A stretch of 58,634 bases of DNA from a virus. Positions 26,110 through 34,824 of this stretch are shown in pieces (within the stretch, counting starts at the first letter, position 1; each line of letters opens with the position of its first letter). The DNA is taken from the IMG/VR virus record IMGVR_UViG_3300021180_000013, positions 1 through 58,634 of that record; one strand, 5' to 3'. The translations under genes and the position numbers were made by a program. The notes below the pieces were generated by a model. The model did not search any database. It saw only the letters and a list, made by a program, of their open reading frames with translations, and had not been told where the DNA came from.

Positions 26110-26794
26110 TGTTGTGCCACGCGAGTATGCGGATTGGCTTCGGCACCTCGGGGGCGTGAACCGATATGACTCCCCTCGTTTCGTCCTCTTCTGGGCTCAG
26201 TATGGTGGGGGAGAGGGCTCGTACCGCGCTGGCGGGCGATGGAGTGTGGACGAGGCGCATTACGTTGGTTATCGTACGCTGCTAAGGGGCGACGGCACCC
26301 CCTGCTGGGCTCTAGCAATGTGGCATGATGCGATTGAGTACGGGACGCCGGAGGGGTATTACGTGTCTAACCTCGACGAAGAGACTGGACTGCAGACACT
26401 TGGTGAATACCCTTATTCAGGTAGATACGAGACGTTGTATCACCTGAAATGGTGGGAGCGGGTCGATGACCGTATCGTCACCCACGCGATGCCACTGAAT
26501 TATGCCACGTTCGAACGTCTGATCCCTATCATTCAACGCGCGAAAGAGATATCCTGGGAGAAGACGAAAGCGGCGCATCAGGCGTTGTTAGCGAAGGATG
26601 AAGAGGAGAAGGAGAGGATGATCGAACGCCACCTTCACGACAATGCCGTCCCGTTCGGCGGGAACGCAATATCGTTCGCTAAACAAGGCGTCCGGTCCAC
26701 AGTGATTGATCAGAAAATGATCGAGCTTCAGCGTTACTGGAATCAGTTACAGCAATCTGCCGCCAAACTCCCTCGCGGCCACTCTACCCGATGA
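26090..26794 (+). CDS. Hypothetical protein, Trp/Tyr-rich
   Basis: 234 residues with many aromatics in the first half (ADWLRHLGGVNRYDSPRFVL, LKWWERVDD) and a charged helical second half (WEKTKAAHQALLAKDEEEKE). No family recognised. GC content and codon use match the phage core. Overlaps the previous gene by 20 bases and the next by four. A structural or accessory role in the neck region is conceivable from position only. Confidence 0.65.
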   Translation: MERKECNVVPREYADWLRHLGGVNRYDSPRFVLFWAQYGGGEGSYRAGGRWSVDEAHYVGYRTLLRGDGTPCWALAMWHDAIEYGTPEGYYVSNLDEETGLQTLGEYPYSGRYETLYHLKWWERVDDRIVTHAMPLNYATFERLIPIIQRAKEISWEKTKAAHQALLAKDEEEKERMIERHLHDNAVPFGGNAISFAKQGVRSTVIDQKMIELQRYWNQLQQSAAKLPRGHSTR

Positions 26795-26973
26795 CCTGTC
26801 CTAATTGCGGTGACGGCTCGGGCTGGACGATTTGGAATACCTATAGCTATTCCGGAACGCCGCTGAAAGTCTGGTCAGCGTGTGCGGATTGTAATGACGA
26901 TGAGTATAAACCTAAGCCTCCGCTCTGTGTCTGCGGGGAAAAATTAATAGATTGTAATCGTTCCTGTAACTAA
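26791..26973 (+). CDS. Small zinc-ribbon protein
   Basis: 60 residues with CPNCG, CADCND and CVCGEKLIDCNRSC: four Cys pairs likely binding two zinc ions. Function unknown; small zinc-ribbon proteins are common phage regulators or nucleic-acid binders. ATGA overlap with the preceding gene. Confidence 0.7.
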   Translation: MTCPNCGDGSGWTIWNTYSYSGTPLKVWSACADCNDDEYKPKPPLCVCGEKLIDCNRSCN

Positions 26974-26975
26974 GC

Positions 26976-26994
26976 CTTTCCACATAGAGATAGG
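26976..26994 (+). promoter_or_regulatory. Late-type 19-bp motif, copy 5, with hairpin
   Basis: CTTTCCACATAGAGATAGG matches the late consensus. A hairpin GGCGC-acct-GCGCC (26993-27006) starts on its last two bases and is followed by AAGGAGTCTCT and ATG 27018, repeating the arrangement of the 16678 copy. Confidence 0.6.
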
Positions 26995-27017
26995 CGCACC
27001 TGCGCCAAGGAGTCTCT

Positions 27018-27944
27018 ATGGGTTACATCGTCGATAAGGTTCACGAGGGGTCCACGTCCGCGATCGGCGGGAATATGCCGTACGGCGGGTTGGAATGGCG
27101 CCAGCTCCGTGAGCCGGATTTCAAGATTTTCATTTACAATGTGTCCGCTAGGAGTATGAAATTCGACCGGTACGGGAACAATGGCGTACCGATCCCGGGC
27201 GTTGATGAGAACGATAAAAGTGAGGTGACTCAGGGCGCCCCTCCCCAGCCCGGGCTGAATCAGTCCAAGTTCATTGCTGAGCTGGCTACACGGGTCGATC
27301 TCGATACGGGTAAGGGTAAAATTGTGCGTCAGGGAAAAGAGAACGAAAAGTGGCATCTTGTCACTTCGTTCCCTCAGCCGATCCTGCTGACCAAAACGAA
27401 CGATGCATCGAATATGATCGAATCGTACGAGCAGGATGCGATTCGGTATGTCGTTGATCTCATTAATCCGAATAATCTGGGTCGCACGTTGGAAAATGCG
27501 CCGACCGGGATGTCACAGAATGTTGATCTGTCCCAATCGGGAGTGTTCTTCTCTCTCGCGAACCCCCCGTTCGAGACTGATATGCGGAACGCGGTCGATC
27601 GGATGGAGAAGAGGTATAAGGATCTGTTGGAGAGAGCGGCGACGTTGGAGCTTACGAACAAGGAATTGCTGGCTCAGGAGCTAGGGAGTAATCCTGATTA
27701 TGCGTTCGCGGCGGATTACTTTGGTAAGGTAGTTAGCTGGAGACGCGCTCCTCAGCGTACGATCGAGTGCCCCAACTGTGGTGGTCAGAAGCCTGCTGGA
27801 CGCTTGTTCCACATGGGCGAGTTCGGGCTGTGCGTTGAACAGAGTGAAGCGGGATGGAAGGCAGCCGTGAACAGCGGTGTGAAACGGTACGAGGACGTAC
27901 CGGATGACTTTCGTTGGAAGAAAGAGCCGAAGGAAAAAGGCTAA
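27018..27944 (+). CDS. Hypothetical virion-region protein with C-terminal zinc motif
   Basis: 308 residues. The N-terminal half is beta-rich (YGGLEWRQLREPDFKIFIYN), the middle a coiled helix (METRYKDLL-type heptads, residues about 195-220), and residues about 245-275 hold CPNCGGQKPAGRLFHMGEFGLC, a probable zinc-binding knuckle. The family is not recognised. It begins the neck/tail gene block with its own late-type motif. Confidence 0.65.
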   Translation: MGYIVDKVHEGSTSAIGGNMPYGGLEWRQLREPDFKIFIYNVSARSMKFDRYGNNGVPIPGVDENDKSEVTQGAPPQPGLNQSKFIAELATRVDLDTGKGKIVRQGKENEKWHLVTSFPQPILLTKTNDASNMIESYEQDAIRYVVDLINPNNLGRTLENAPTGMSQNVDLSQSGVFFSLANPPFETDMRNAVDRMEKRYKDLLERAATLELTNKELLAQELGSNPDYAFAADYFGKVVSWRRAPQRTIECPNCGGQKPAGRLFHMGEFGLCVEQSEAGWKAAVNSGVKRYEDVPDDFRWKKEPKEKG

Positions 27945-27966
27945 ATCCAATGAGTAACCTTCCCGG

Positions 27967-28041
27967 ATGAACCTCGTCGCTATTAACGGCCCCGAGACTC
28001 CGTCGAAAATCGATGGGATAATCCGGGATGTAATTTTATGA
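27967..28041 (+). CDS. Possible 24-residue coupling peptide
   Basis: A short frame (NLVAINGPETPSKIDGIIRD) starts at ATG 27967, overlaps the stop of a six-codon frame at 27950, and ends as ATGA on the next gene's start. Inverted repeats TCCCGGAT (27961-27968) and ATCCGGGA (28021-28028) enclose it. It may be a leader peptide or only a chance frame in a hairpin. Confidence 0.25.
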   Translation: MNLVAINGPETPSKIDGIIRDVIL

Positions 28042-28211
28042 ATGATAGAGATGCATGTCCGCGTTGCAAGCAACCGTGGGAGCGATCCTCGTGCGAGCAT
28101 TGTGCGTTAGTCGCGGGGAATGTGCCCGTTGCGTCTCCATCATATAAGTGTAATCGTCTACCTATACGCCCAGTTCGCTCAATTGAACTAGATTTGGATG
28201 AGTATCAATAA
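28038..28211 (+). CDS. Small zinc-binding protein
   Basis: 57 residues from ATG 28038, containing CPRCKQP and SCEHCA, a compact zinc-ribbon pattern, and an acidic tail (IELDLDEYQ). The stop TAA shares a base with ATG 28211 of the next gene, strong sign of coupled translation. No family assigned. Confidence 0.6.
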   Translation: MNDRDACPRCKQPWERSSCEHCALVAGNVPVASPSYKCNRLPIRPVRSIELDLDEYQ

Positions 28212-29104
28212 TGGCCCCCTCGTATAACACTGGCGGTCCGCCAACTCTCGAAGTCATTGCTAATTTGGTGCGGGTTTTAATGAAGGATTGGCAGGCGGGT
28301 CGCAACAACATCCCTGGCGAGGGAATTATCACGACCGACGATCCCAATGTCTCCCCTCAGACCCTCCCCGCGCTGAACTCTGCGATCCGTTGGGTGTATC
28401 GGAAGTTGAGGAACGTTGGGGACCCCCGAGTCATCCGCGATAACGTCCAAGTGAATATCCCCGCGAATAGTGTCACCGGGCCGAATATCCAGACGTATCT
28501 TACGTATAATGGTTATTTTGACGGCGGCGTGCTTAATGCGTCCCCAGTCCTACCCCCTGACCTCATGTTCCCCCTCGAACTCTTCGAACAGCAGACGACG
28601 AGTGTTACGAATCTCCCGTTCGTACGCATGAACCAGCCTCAGTTCGGGTTGCAATCGCGGAACCAGACTTTTGCCCTCGGCGACTGGGAGTGGAGGAATC
28701 AACCGACGACGAATAGTAGTTTAGTGCTGACGCCGGGGACAGTCAATCCCCCGGCAGCAATCTTCTTCATCGGCACGTTGTCCCAAGTGACCGTGCGGAT
28801 GCGTTACATCGCGAGTATGACTACGTTCGCCTCCCTCGTCGCTGCCGACTACCCAAATGTCTACGTCCCGATCATTGACTGCGAGGAAGCAGTAGCGTAC
28901 CGAGCGGCGTACATCATCTCATCGGCTCTCTCCGGTATGACCCCCGGTGCGCAGGCGCTGAAGGCGGAGGCGGAGGATGCGATTCAGGATCTCAGGAATA
29001 GTGTAGTGCGCCGACAACAGGTCATTGAATACCACCGTATCGAATGGAACGCCGGTGTCGGCGGAGGCGGCGGGTATTACGGAACGGCGGACGGACTTAT
29101 TTAA
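28211..29104 (+). CDS. Putative neck/head-tail adaptor protein
   Basis: 297 residues. Starts with a helical segment ahead of LNSAIRWVYRKLRNVGDPRV, a beta middle, and a C-terminal helical hairpin (DCEEAVAYRAAYIISSALSG, KAEAEDAIQDLRNSVVRRQQ) ending in a Gly-rich tail. This order resembles head-tail connector/adaptor proteins of podoviruses. Location between capsid and tail genes agrees. No specific motif confirms it. Confidence 0.55.
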   Translation: MAPSYNTGGPPTLEVIANLVRVLMKDWQAGRNNIPGEGIITTDDPNVSPQTLPALNSAIRWVYRKLRNVGDPRVIRDNVQVNIPANSVTGPNIQTYLTYNGYFDGGVLNASPVLPPDLMFPLELFEQQTTSVTNLPFVRMNQPQFGLQSRNQTFALGDWEWRNQPTTNSSLVLTPGTVNPPAAIFFIGTLSQVTVRMRYIASMTTFASLVAADYPNVYVPIIDCEEAVAYRAAYIISSALSGMTPGAQALKAEAEDAIQDLRNSVVRRQQVIEYHRIEWNAGVGGGGGYYGTADGLI

Positions 29105-29119
29105 CCTGCGAACCCCCGA

Positions 29120-29138
29120 CTTTCCACACACTTACAGA
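29120..29138 (+). promoter_or_regulatory. Late-type 19-bp motif, copy 6, with hairpin
   Basis: CTTTCCACACACTTACAGA fits the late consensus closely. CGGAC-gagga-GTCCG (29141-29155) forms a hairpin just downstream; a separate ribosome site GAGGAGG precedes ATG 29190. Confidence 0.6.
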
Positions 29139-29189
29139 CACGGACGAGGAGTCCGTCAACATTCACAACTGGTCTGAGGAGGACCACGC

Positions 29190-29627
29190 ATGGCCGTAGC
29201 GACTGCAACAATTACACCTTTTCCATACCCTAAAGGACACGATAATACACAACGTAACATCGTTGTCCGTGGGACGTTCACGATCAGTACGGGAACGTAC
29301 CCTCCGGGCGGGTTCTCTTTGAACTGGAACAACGTTCCGGGGATTTACTCGATCCCTGTACCGGGATCTACGCCCAGTTCCACCGGCTCACCGGCTCCGT
29401 TCGACGTCGATGTGAAGTCGGTTGCTAATCGCGCTGGCTCGGGTGGTATCGGTCCGAGTGGATATATTTATCTCTGGGACAACGTGCTCGGCAACCTGCA
29501 TATCTTCGAGAGTGACAACGGAGCGTCGTCCGCTTCCGGCCCGCTCATCGAATACGGCGGGAACATCGACGGGAATATCGTGAACGATACGATCCAGTTT
29601 ACCGCGTACTTCTATAGGAACAACTAG
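29190..29627 (+). CDS. Beta-rich virion protein
   Basis: 145 residues, rich in Gly, Ser, Thr, Pro and Asn, with beta-strand pattern (NIVVRGTFTISTGTYPPGGF, IYLWDNVLGNLHIFES) and ending DTIQFTAYFYRNN. It resembles decoration or tail-associated proteins, but no family was recognised. It has its own late-type motif and long leader, suggesting high expression, as for a head decoration protein. Confidence 0.6.
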   Translation: MAVATATITPFPYPKGHDNTQRNIVVRGTFTISTGTYPPGGFSLNWNNVPGIYSIPVPGSTPSSTGSPAPFDVDVKSVANRAGSGGIGPSGYIYLWDNVLGNLHIFESDNGASSASGPLIEYGGNIDGNIVNDTIQFTAYFYRNN

Positions 29628-29645
29628 CCCGAGGAGGCTGCTCCT

Positions 29646-32600
29646 TTGGCAAACCCGTCTGCACAGCAGTCAGCGGTACTTGACTCTTTTCTAGGGCTAC
29701 TGACTAACGTAGCCCCAGAGTCCATCCCTGAAGGCGGGTCCAGTCTCACCTGGGATACCGACTTCATCACTGGGAGTGTCTTCACTCGCCCCGGGCTAGT
29801 ATCGGTGTATTCCGTAGGCGAAGGCTGGGGATTCGACTGGGGAAGTAACTGGGGCGGCGCGACGATAACCGCTAATTTTAATTACATTAAATCCTTGCCG
29901 TTATCTGGCGGCGGACTATACACCCTCGCGCTCGACACCGCTGGGAACCTCTGGACAGAGAATGTAATAACGAATCCGGGAGTACTCACGCCGCTATTCC
30001 CTACCGTGATCGCCGGGTCGTATGCGTTCAGCACTACTCAAGCGGATTATGAGTATATATGTTTTAGCGATCTGACTCAGGGAACAGATATCCCGAGGCA
30101 GTATAATCCTCAGCCTCCGTCGTCGGTGTCCGGCGCGTACACGCTTGATCGTATCTCCCAGGTAGGCCCCGGGGCGCCACCGACCTTCAGCGTTACGACC
30201 GCGACGACCACGACGCAGACGGTGATTACTGCGTGGTCCGGTAGCGGGAATATTGTAACGTTTACTTCGTCGAACGCTTTTACGGCAGGCGAGCTAGTTA
30301 AACTCGGAGGATTCCTTACCTCCACATTCTTCAATAACCAAGTATTCAGTGTTCTCTCTACAGGACTGAGCGGATCACAGTTCCAAGTGTCATTCTCTGG
30401 GTACTCCGGTGGCAGCGACACAGGCTTCGCTACTCCCCAATACACTTATGACATTGCGTCAATTTCCCAGCCTGCAGCGGCGTCCGATCCGAGCGATCCC
30501 GGGCATTTTCAAGCGATGCTATGGTCCGCTGGAGTAGGCTCACGGTCACCTGGGAATGTCATCACCGTTTATTACTCGAACGCGTTCAATCATCCGCAGG
30601 ACTCAACACTTGTTAATGCGTTCAACAGTGGTCAACCGCTGTATGTGTACATCTCCGGCGCCCCGTTCGGTAACGGGACACAACTCGTAACAGCGGTAGG
30701 CCAAGCGATCCCTCCGGGCGGCGACTATGTCCGCTGGTACTTCACGTTCCAGACGACCTCGTCGGTCTACCAGTTCATCGGTGGGCCTGATAACGCCGCT
30801 GGCACGTATCAGATCACTCAAGCGACGCTGGTTACAAAGGAAGCGATACCGAACCTGTTCCCTGGGGATCAGATCACGATCTCCGGCGCAACGCCCTCCG
30901 GCTGGAACAGCGCGTGGACGATATCTCAGGCGTTGCTCTCTGGTACGTACACGATTACCCAGACGAGCATGTCTGCAACGGGGGTAGCGACGTATAACTG
31001 GACATGGGCTGGGTCGAGCACAGCGATCACTCCCCAAGTCGGCCAGCTCGTCACGGTTACGAATACTCTTGCCGGGAATGGGATATACAACGTCGCGTCT
31101 GCGGCGATCGCTACAGTCACTGGCGGCCCGTCGTCTGGCACATTTACAATCACCGGCTTCCCCGCATCAGCTATCCCGGCGACAGCAGAGAACGGACAAG
31201 CAACGACCGCTGGGACGAAATTCACATTCGACCCCGGGGCTATTACGTTCGGAACGAATACCTCACCGATCTACGGGAATGATAACGGGACGGGGTTAGT
31301 CACAGTGTCCGGCGCAAGCACATCGGTCGCCGCCGGTACGAGACAAGCCGTATGCTTCTTCGAGACCGAGAATGGGCTGAAGACTGCGTGTTCCGCGCCT
31401 ATTACATTCACGACCGATATTAACGCCTCTTACATACTAGCGACGAACATACCAATTGGCCCGCCCGATGTTATCCGACGCTGGATCGCATTCACTACAG
31501 CTGGGCAGAATGGGATCCCTGGACCGAACTTTTACACGATCGACGACCCGGTGTCGTATACGATCAACAATCAGACACTAAAGTACTCCGCCACATACAT
31601 CGACGATAATATTACGACGCAAGCAAAGTTCACATTCACCGATGCGATACTTACGTCTGGCGAGGAGATCGATGTCCAAGGGAACAATCTGTTCAACCAG
31701 ATCGAACTAGGATCGTCCGCGTGGAACATTGCATACGCTGGGAGAATGTTTTACGGGCTAGAACAGAATAAGGTGCTAAACTTTACGAATATGTCATTCG
31801 ACGGTGGGTATATACCTAATCCGAACGGCCCGAACGTCCCGTTAGGCTGGGGGCTCGATCCGACGTCGAATAGTGTCATTGGTACGCCAGCGACGATCAC
31901 TGCGTTCAGTATTACGAATAATGTTGTTACGTTCACAGCGGTCAATACGTTCGTCGCGGGGCAGGTGGTCGGTGTATCGGGGCTCAGTACGGGGACATAC
32001 CTGAATACTACTCTCACTGTATTAGCTACAGGATTATCGGGCACGAACTTCGAAGCGTCGTTCACGCATGCGAATGTTGGATCGACGAGTGATTCGGGAA
32101 TAGCGACACCGGCGTTCCTCGGTGTCGAGCTAGTAGTCTCGGACGTCTTCGGCGACGCATTATATATCGATAACATCACGGGGATGACGCAGAGTACGCT
32201 GGGGATGATCTACCAGAACGCGTACCAGGACGCGTACAATGTTCCGATTATTCTGCCGAATACCCTTTATTCCGTCCGCGTCACGGCGACGATCCCAAGT
32301 GGGAACACGAACGGCACGCTGATCGTTGATCTTACGAATAGTAATAGTGGGTTAGTGTCGGGATCAGGGGTACTGAGCGGATACGGTATCACCTACGGCA
32401 CCTTCGCTCTCCCATTCTCCTCAATGTCCACGACCTCGGGGATATATTCTGGCACGCTACTCACCACTCCCTTCACGACCGGCGTCCCCACCGGACTCAT
32501 CCTCCGCGTCTGGGCCAAAAATATAGCCTATGGCGCCGATGTGAAAGTTGATAGAATAGAAGTATACCCGACGGCGCAGCCCGTTAACACTACGAACGTA

Positions 32601-33725
32601 CGAGTCTCTTATGTCGACAACTTCGAAGCCTTCGACGCTGTTACCGGAAACATCGGATTGGCCGAGCATAATACACAACCCTGCTATGGTGCGGTCGAAC
32701 TCCATGATCAGTTATATTTTCTGCAGTCGGCGTCGATGCAAAGCACTCAGGACATCCCGGGGACAGAGCCTTCAGGCCCGAATGGTGGATGGTCAGTGCA
32801 TGAAGTTTCAAATAGAGTTGGCACCTGCGGGATCCACGCGTATGATTACGGTGAAGAATGGATACTTACTGCCTGTCGTAACGGATTGTTCGGATTCAAC
32901 GGAGGACAGCCAGTTAGACTCGACTTCCAGCAAAAAGAAATCTGGGAAGCAATAAACTGGGCCGCAGGGATAACGATCTGGGTCCGGAACGATCTGCCCA
33001 ATAGGCGTATCACAGTAGGTGTCCCGTTACCTACGCCGAACAAATGGTTACCTCTAGCTCCCACGAATACTAACCCCACCACACCTAACGTCATCCTCAT
33101 GTGGAACTGGCAGGGGTTGAATGATTTCCAAGAGTTAGTAGATGGCCGCGCGATGCATACGACGATGTTCGGGACGTTAGCGTGCGTGGACATGCGGCTC
33201 AAGTTCAGTATATGGCAGATTGCCTCCCCGTACTCCGCGATGATCCAGCAGGGGGATCAGCTGACACAGACACAAGTGATTTGTGGCGGCGGGAGCAGCG
33301 ATAAGATATACAAACTCAGCGCGGCGCAGTTATCCGACGACGGCGTCGCGATCAACAGTACTTATTATACCTATGGCTTCGTAAACAGCGCTAAAGCGTC
33401 CCAGAACCCTCTCCTCGGCTTCCATCGTAAGGCATTTAGCGAGATGCAATTCCTCGCGTACGGGTCTGGCACGATGACCGTGTCCGTGTTACCGAATTAT
33501 ATACTCACGAACACGAACACATTTAATCAGTATTCGTACACATTGCCGGGGGTTGCGTTACAGGCGAATCCTATTGACGATTTGATTAGACCGTTAGCGA
33601 TCAGTGGTAACCGTGTGTACGTAGGATTCAGTACGAACGCGGTCGGCGCGGCGTTCCAGTTGAGTAAGTTGATACTCGTCGGGGCGATTGATCAATACGC
33701 TACGACGAATCCGAATTCAGGATAA
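29646..33725 (+). CDS. Very large virion protein, tail/stopper-like
   Basis: 1359 residues from TTG 29646 (GAGGAGG upstream). The opening LDSFLGLLTNVAPESIPEGG and SVFTRPG follows the pattern of podovirus tail or DNA-stabilisation proteins (S..GL.T...PE..P.G ... RPG). Long beta-rich repeats (two copies of a TITAFSxTNNVVTFTxxNTF-like unit near residues 190 and 755) follow, and a C-terminal beta-propeller-like region. Likely a tail knob or stopper. Size makes it the largest gene here. Confidence 0.65.
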   Translation: MANPSAQQSAVLDSFLGLLTNVAPESIPEGGSSLTWDTDFITGSVFTRPGLVSVYSVGEGWGFDWGSNWGGATITANFNYIKSLPLSGGGLYTLALDTAGNLWTENVITNPGVLTPLFPTVIAGSYAFSTTQADYEYICFSDLTQGTDIPRQYNPQPPSSVSGAYTLDRISQVGPGAPPTFSVTTATTTTQTVITAWSGSGNIVTFTSSNAFTAGELVKLGGFLTSTFFNNQVFSVLSTGLSGSQFQVSFSGYSGGSDTGFATPQYTYDIASISQPAAASDPSDPGHFQAMLWSAGVGSRSPGNVITVYYSNAFNHPQDSTLVNAFNSGQPLYVYISGAPFGNGTQLVTAVGQAIPPGGDYVRWYFTFQTTSSVYQFIGGPDNAAGTYQITQATLVTKEAIPNLFPGDQITISGATPSGWNSAWTISQALLSGTYTITQTSMSATGVATYNWTWAGSSTAITPQVGQLVTVTNTLAGNGIYNVASAAIATVTGGPSSGTFTITGFPASAIPATAENGQATTAGTKFTFDPGAITFGTNTSPIYGNDNGTGLVTVSGASTSVAAGTRQAVCFFETENGLKTACSAPITFTTDINASYILATNIPIGPPDVIRRWIAFTTAGQNGIPGPNFYTIDDPVSYTINNQTLKYSATYIDDNITTQAKFTFTDAILTSGEEIDVQGNNLFNQIELGSSAWNIAYAGRMFYGLEQNKVLNFTNMSFDGGYIPNPNGPNVPLGWGLDPTSNSVIGTPATITAFSITNNVVTFTAVNTFVAGQVVGVSGLSTGTYLNTTLTVLATGLSGTNFEASFTHANVGSTSDSGIATPAFLGVELVVSDVFGDALYIDNITGMTQSTLGMIYQNAYQDAYNVPIILPNTLYSVRVTATIPSGNTNGTLIVDLTNSNSGLVSGSGVLSGYGITYGTFALPFSSMSTTSGIYSGTLLTTPFTTGVPTGLILRVWAKNIAYGADVKVDRIEVYPTAQPVNTTNVRVSYVDNFEAFDAVTGNIGLAEHNTQPCYGAVELHDQLYFLQSASMQSTQDIPGTEPSGPNGGWSVHEVSNRVGTCGIHAYDYGEEWILTACRNGLFGFNGGQPVRLDFQQKEIWEAINWAAGITIWVRNDLPNRRITVGVPLPTPNKWLPLAPTNTNPTTPNVILMWNWQGLNDFQELVDGRAMHTTMFGTLACVDMRLKFSIWQIASPYSAMIQQGDQLTQTQVICGGGSSDKIYKLSAAQLSDDGVAINSTYYTYGFVNSAKASQNPLLGFHRKAFSEMQFLAYGSGTMTVSVLPNYILTNTNTFNQYSYTLPGVALQANPIDDLIRPLAISGNRVYVGFSTNAVGAAFQLSKLILVGAIDQYATTNPNSG

Positions 33726-33727
33726 GC

Positions 33728-33749
33728 TTAATAACGAATACGTTATTAA
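33728..33749 (+). promoter_or_regulatory. AT-rich hairpin before an ATT-start gene
   Basis: TTAATAACG-aata-CGTTATTAA is a perfect 9-bp stem with a four-base loop, three bases after the stop of the large virion gene and six bases before AGGAGG. There is no T tract, so it is not a standard terminator; it may affect coupling or message stability. Confidence 0.5.
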
Positions 33750-33765
33750 AGTATAGGAGGATAAC

Positions 33766-34389
33766 ATTTCACAAGGAAATAAACTCGACGGTGGCCGCGA
33801 GCTTGAGATCCTCAGGCAATCGTCCCCGCTCGTCGGGTCGCTGCTATCCCGTGTTATCGCTGGGATCAATCAGTTAGCGAAGAACGTGTCGGCGGGGAGC
33901 ATGGGCGAGCTTGAAGCGCCGAATCCTGTTGACTCTACATCAGTGAGCGGGACGTATAACGCATCGACGAATACGCTTACCGCTCCGGGAGAGTTCCTTC
34001 ACGCTGTACATACGCATAACGCATCTCTGACCCGAGGGATACAGTATATCACTGAGATCGACACGGACCCAGGGTTCCCTAACCCACACCCAATCGACTC
34101 GGGCTCGTCACGCACCGTGTTCAGCACGTTACCGACGAATAGCTCAGCGAATTCGCCACAGGGATATTACTTGCGCGTAACTCCCCAGTACCCCGGCTCC
34201 GTCCCCGGTCGCCCGACAGTGTTCGGCGGGGTGAAAGCGCCCACAAAGATCGTCATGTCCGGCTCGACCACGGCGGACCTCCTGCCGTCCCAATCCGGGG
34301 GGACCGCTCGCCCGGGTCAGGGTGGCAAGGGACTAGGACCAATACCTGCTCGCCCGCCCGTTGGTGGACCGAAACGGAAGCTGACGTAA
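33766..34389 (+). CDS. Virion protein with apparent ATT start codon
   Basis: 207 residues if begun at ATT 33766. AGGAGG (33755-33760) lies five bases upstream, an in-frame TAG at 33754 closes the frame before it, and no ATG, GTG or TTG exists in frame until GTG 33886. The intervening codons read as a normal helical N-terminus (RELEILRQSSPLVGSLLSRV). The rest is beta-rich with a Pro/Gly tail (GGTARPGQGGKGLGPIPARP). Family unknown; probably a tail or neck component. Confidence 0.65.
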   Translation: MSQGNKLDGGRELEILRQSSPLVGSLLSRVIAGINQLAKNVSAGSMGELEAPNPVDSTSVSGTYNASTNTLTAPGEFLHAVHTHNASLTRGIQYITEIDTDPGFPNPHPIDSGSSRTVFSTLPTNSSANSPQGYYLRVTPQYPGSVPGRPTVFGGVKAPTKIVMSGSTTADLLPSQSGGTARPGQGGKGLGPIPARPPVGGPKRKLT

Positions 34390-34390
34390 C

Positions 34391-34409
34391 CTTTTCAGAC
34401 AGTTATAGC
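34391..34409 (+). promoter_or_regulatory. Late-type 19-bp motif, copy 7
   Basis: CTTTTCAGACAGTTATAGC is one of the best matches to the late consensus. It is followed by CGAG-t-CTCG and ATG 34420, with a degenerate GAGTCTC ribosome element. Confidence 0.6.
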
Positions 34410-34419
34410 GAGTCTCGGG

Positions 34420-34824
34420 ATGATTATTCGTGATTACAAGCCTTCGGATTTGGAGGCTGTGAAGAGAATACATGAGAGAACTGGTATCGATTATACGTTC
34501 CCGGACATTAACTCTCCTCTGTTCCTCGTTACGAAAGTTATCGAGGATGATTCTGGCGTTATCCGAGCGTGTGGAGGGGCGTATATCCAGGTCGAGTTGT
34601 ACCTCTGGTTGGATCCAGACGACTGGGCTGATGCGCCTGACAAACTCGCCGCAATTCATGCCCTCGACGGCTCAGTGTTACACGACTGTTACCTTAAAGG
34701 GATCGACTGTGCAGTACTCTGGTTACCTCCCGGGATGGAACGGTTCGGAGAACGTCTCGTGGACATGGAATTCACCAAAGACAGAGACGGCTGGGTAAGC
34801 TATTCGAAGAGGCTAGATGCTTAA
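34420..34824 (+). CDS. GNAT-like acetyltransferase
   Basis: 134 residues with an N-terminal GNAT opening (MIIRDYKPSDLEAVKRIHER), a strand-turn GVIRACGGAYIQVELYLW, and the end pattern GMERFGERLVDMEFTKDRDGW. Short phage GNAT proteins are often found beside ejection-protein genes. The acetyl-CoA loop is weakly conserved, so activity is uncertain. The end overlaps the following ATG by eight bases. Confidence 0.65.
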   Translation: MIIRDYKPSDLEAVKRIHERTGIDYTFPDINSPLFLVTKVIEDDSGVIRACGGAYIQVELYLWLDPDDWADAPDKLAAIHALDGSVLHDCYLKGIDCAVLWLPPGMERFGERLVDMEFTKDRDGWVSYSKRLDA

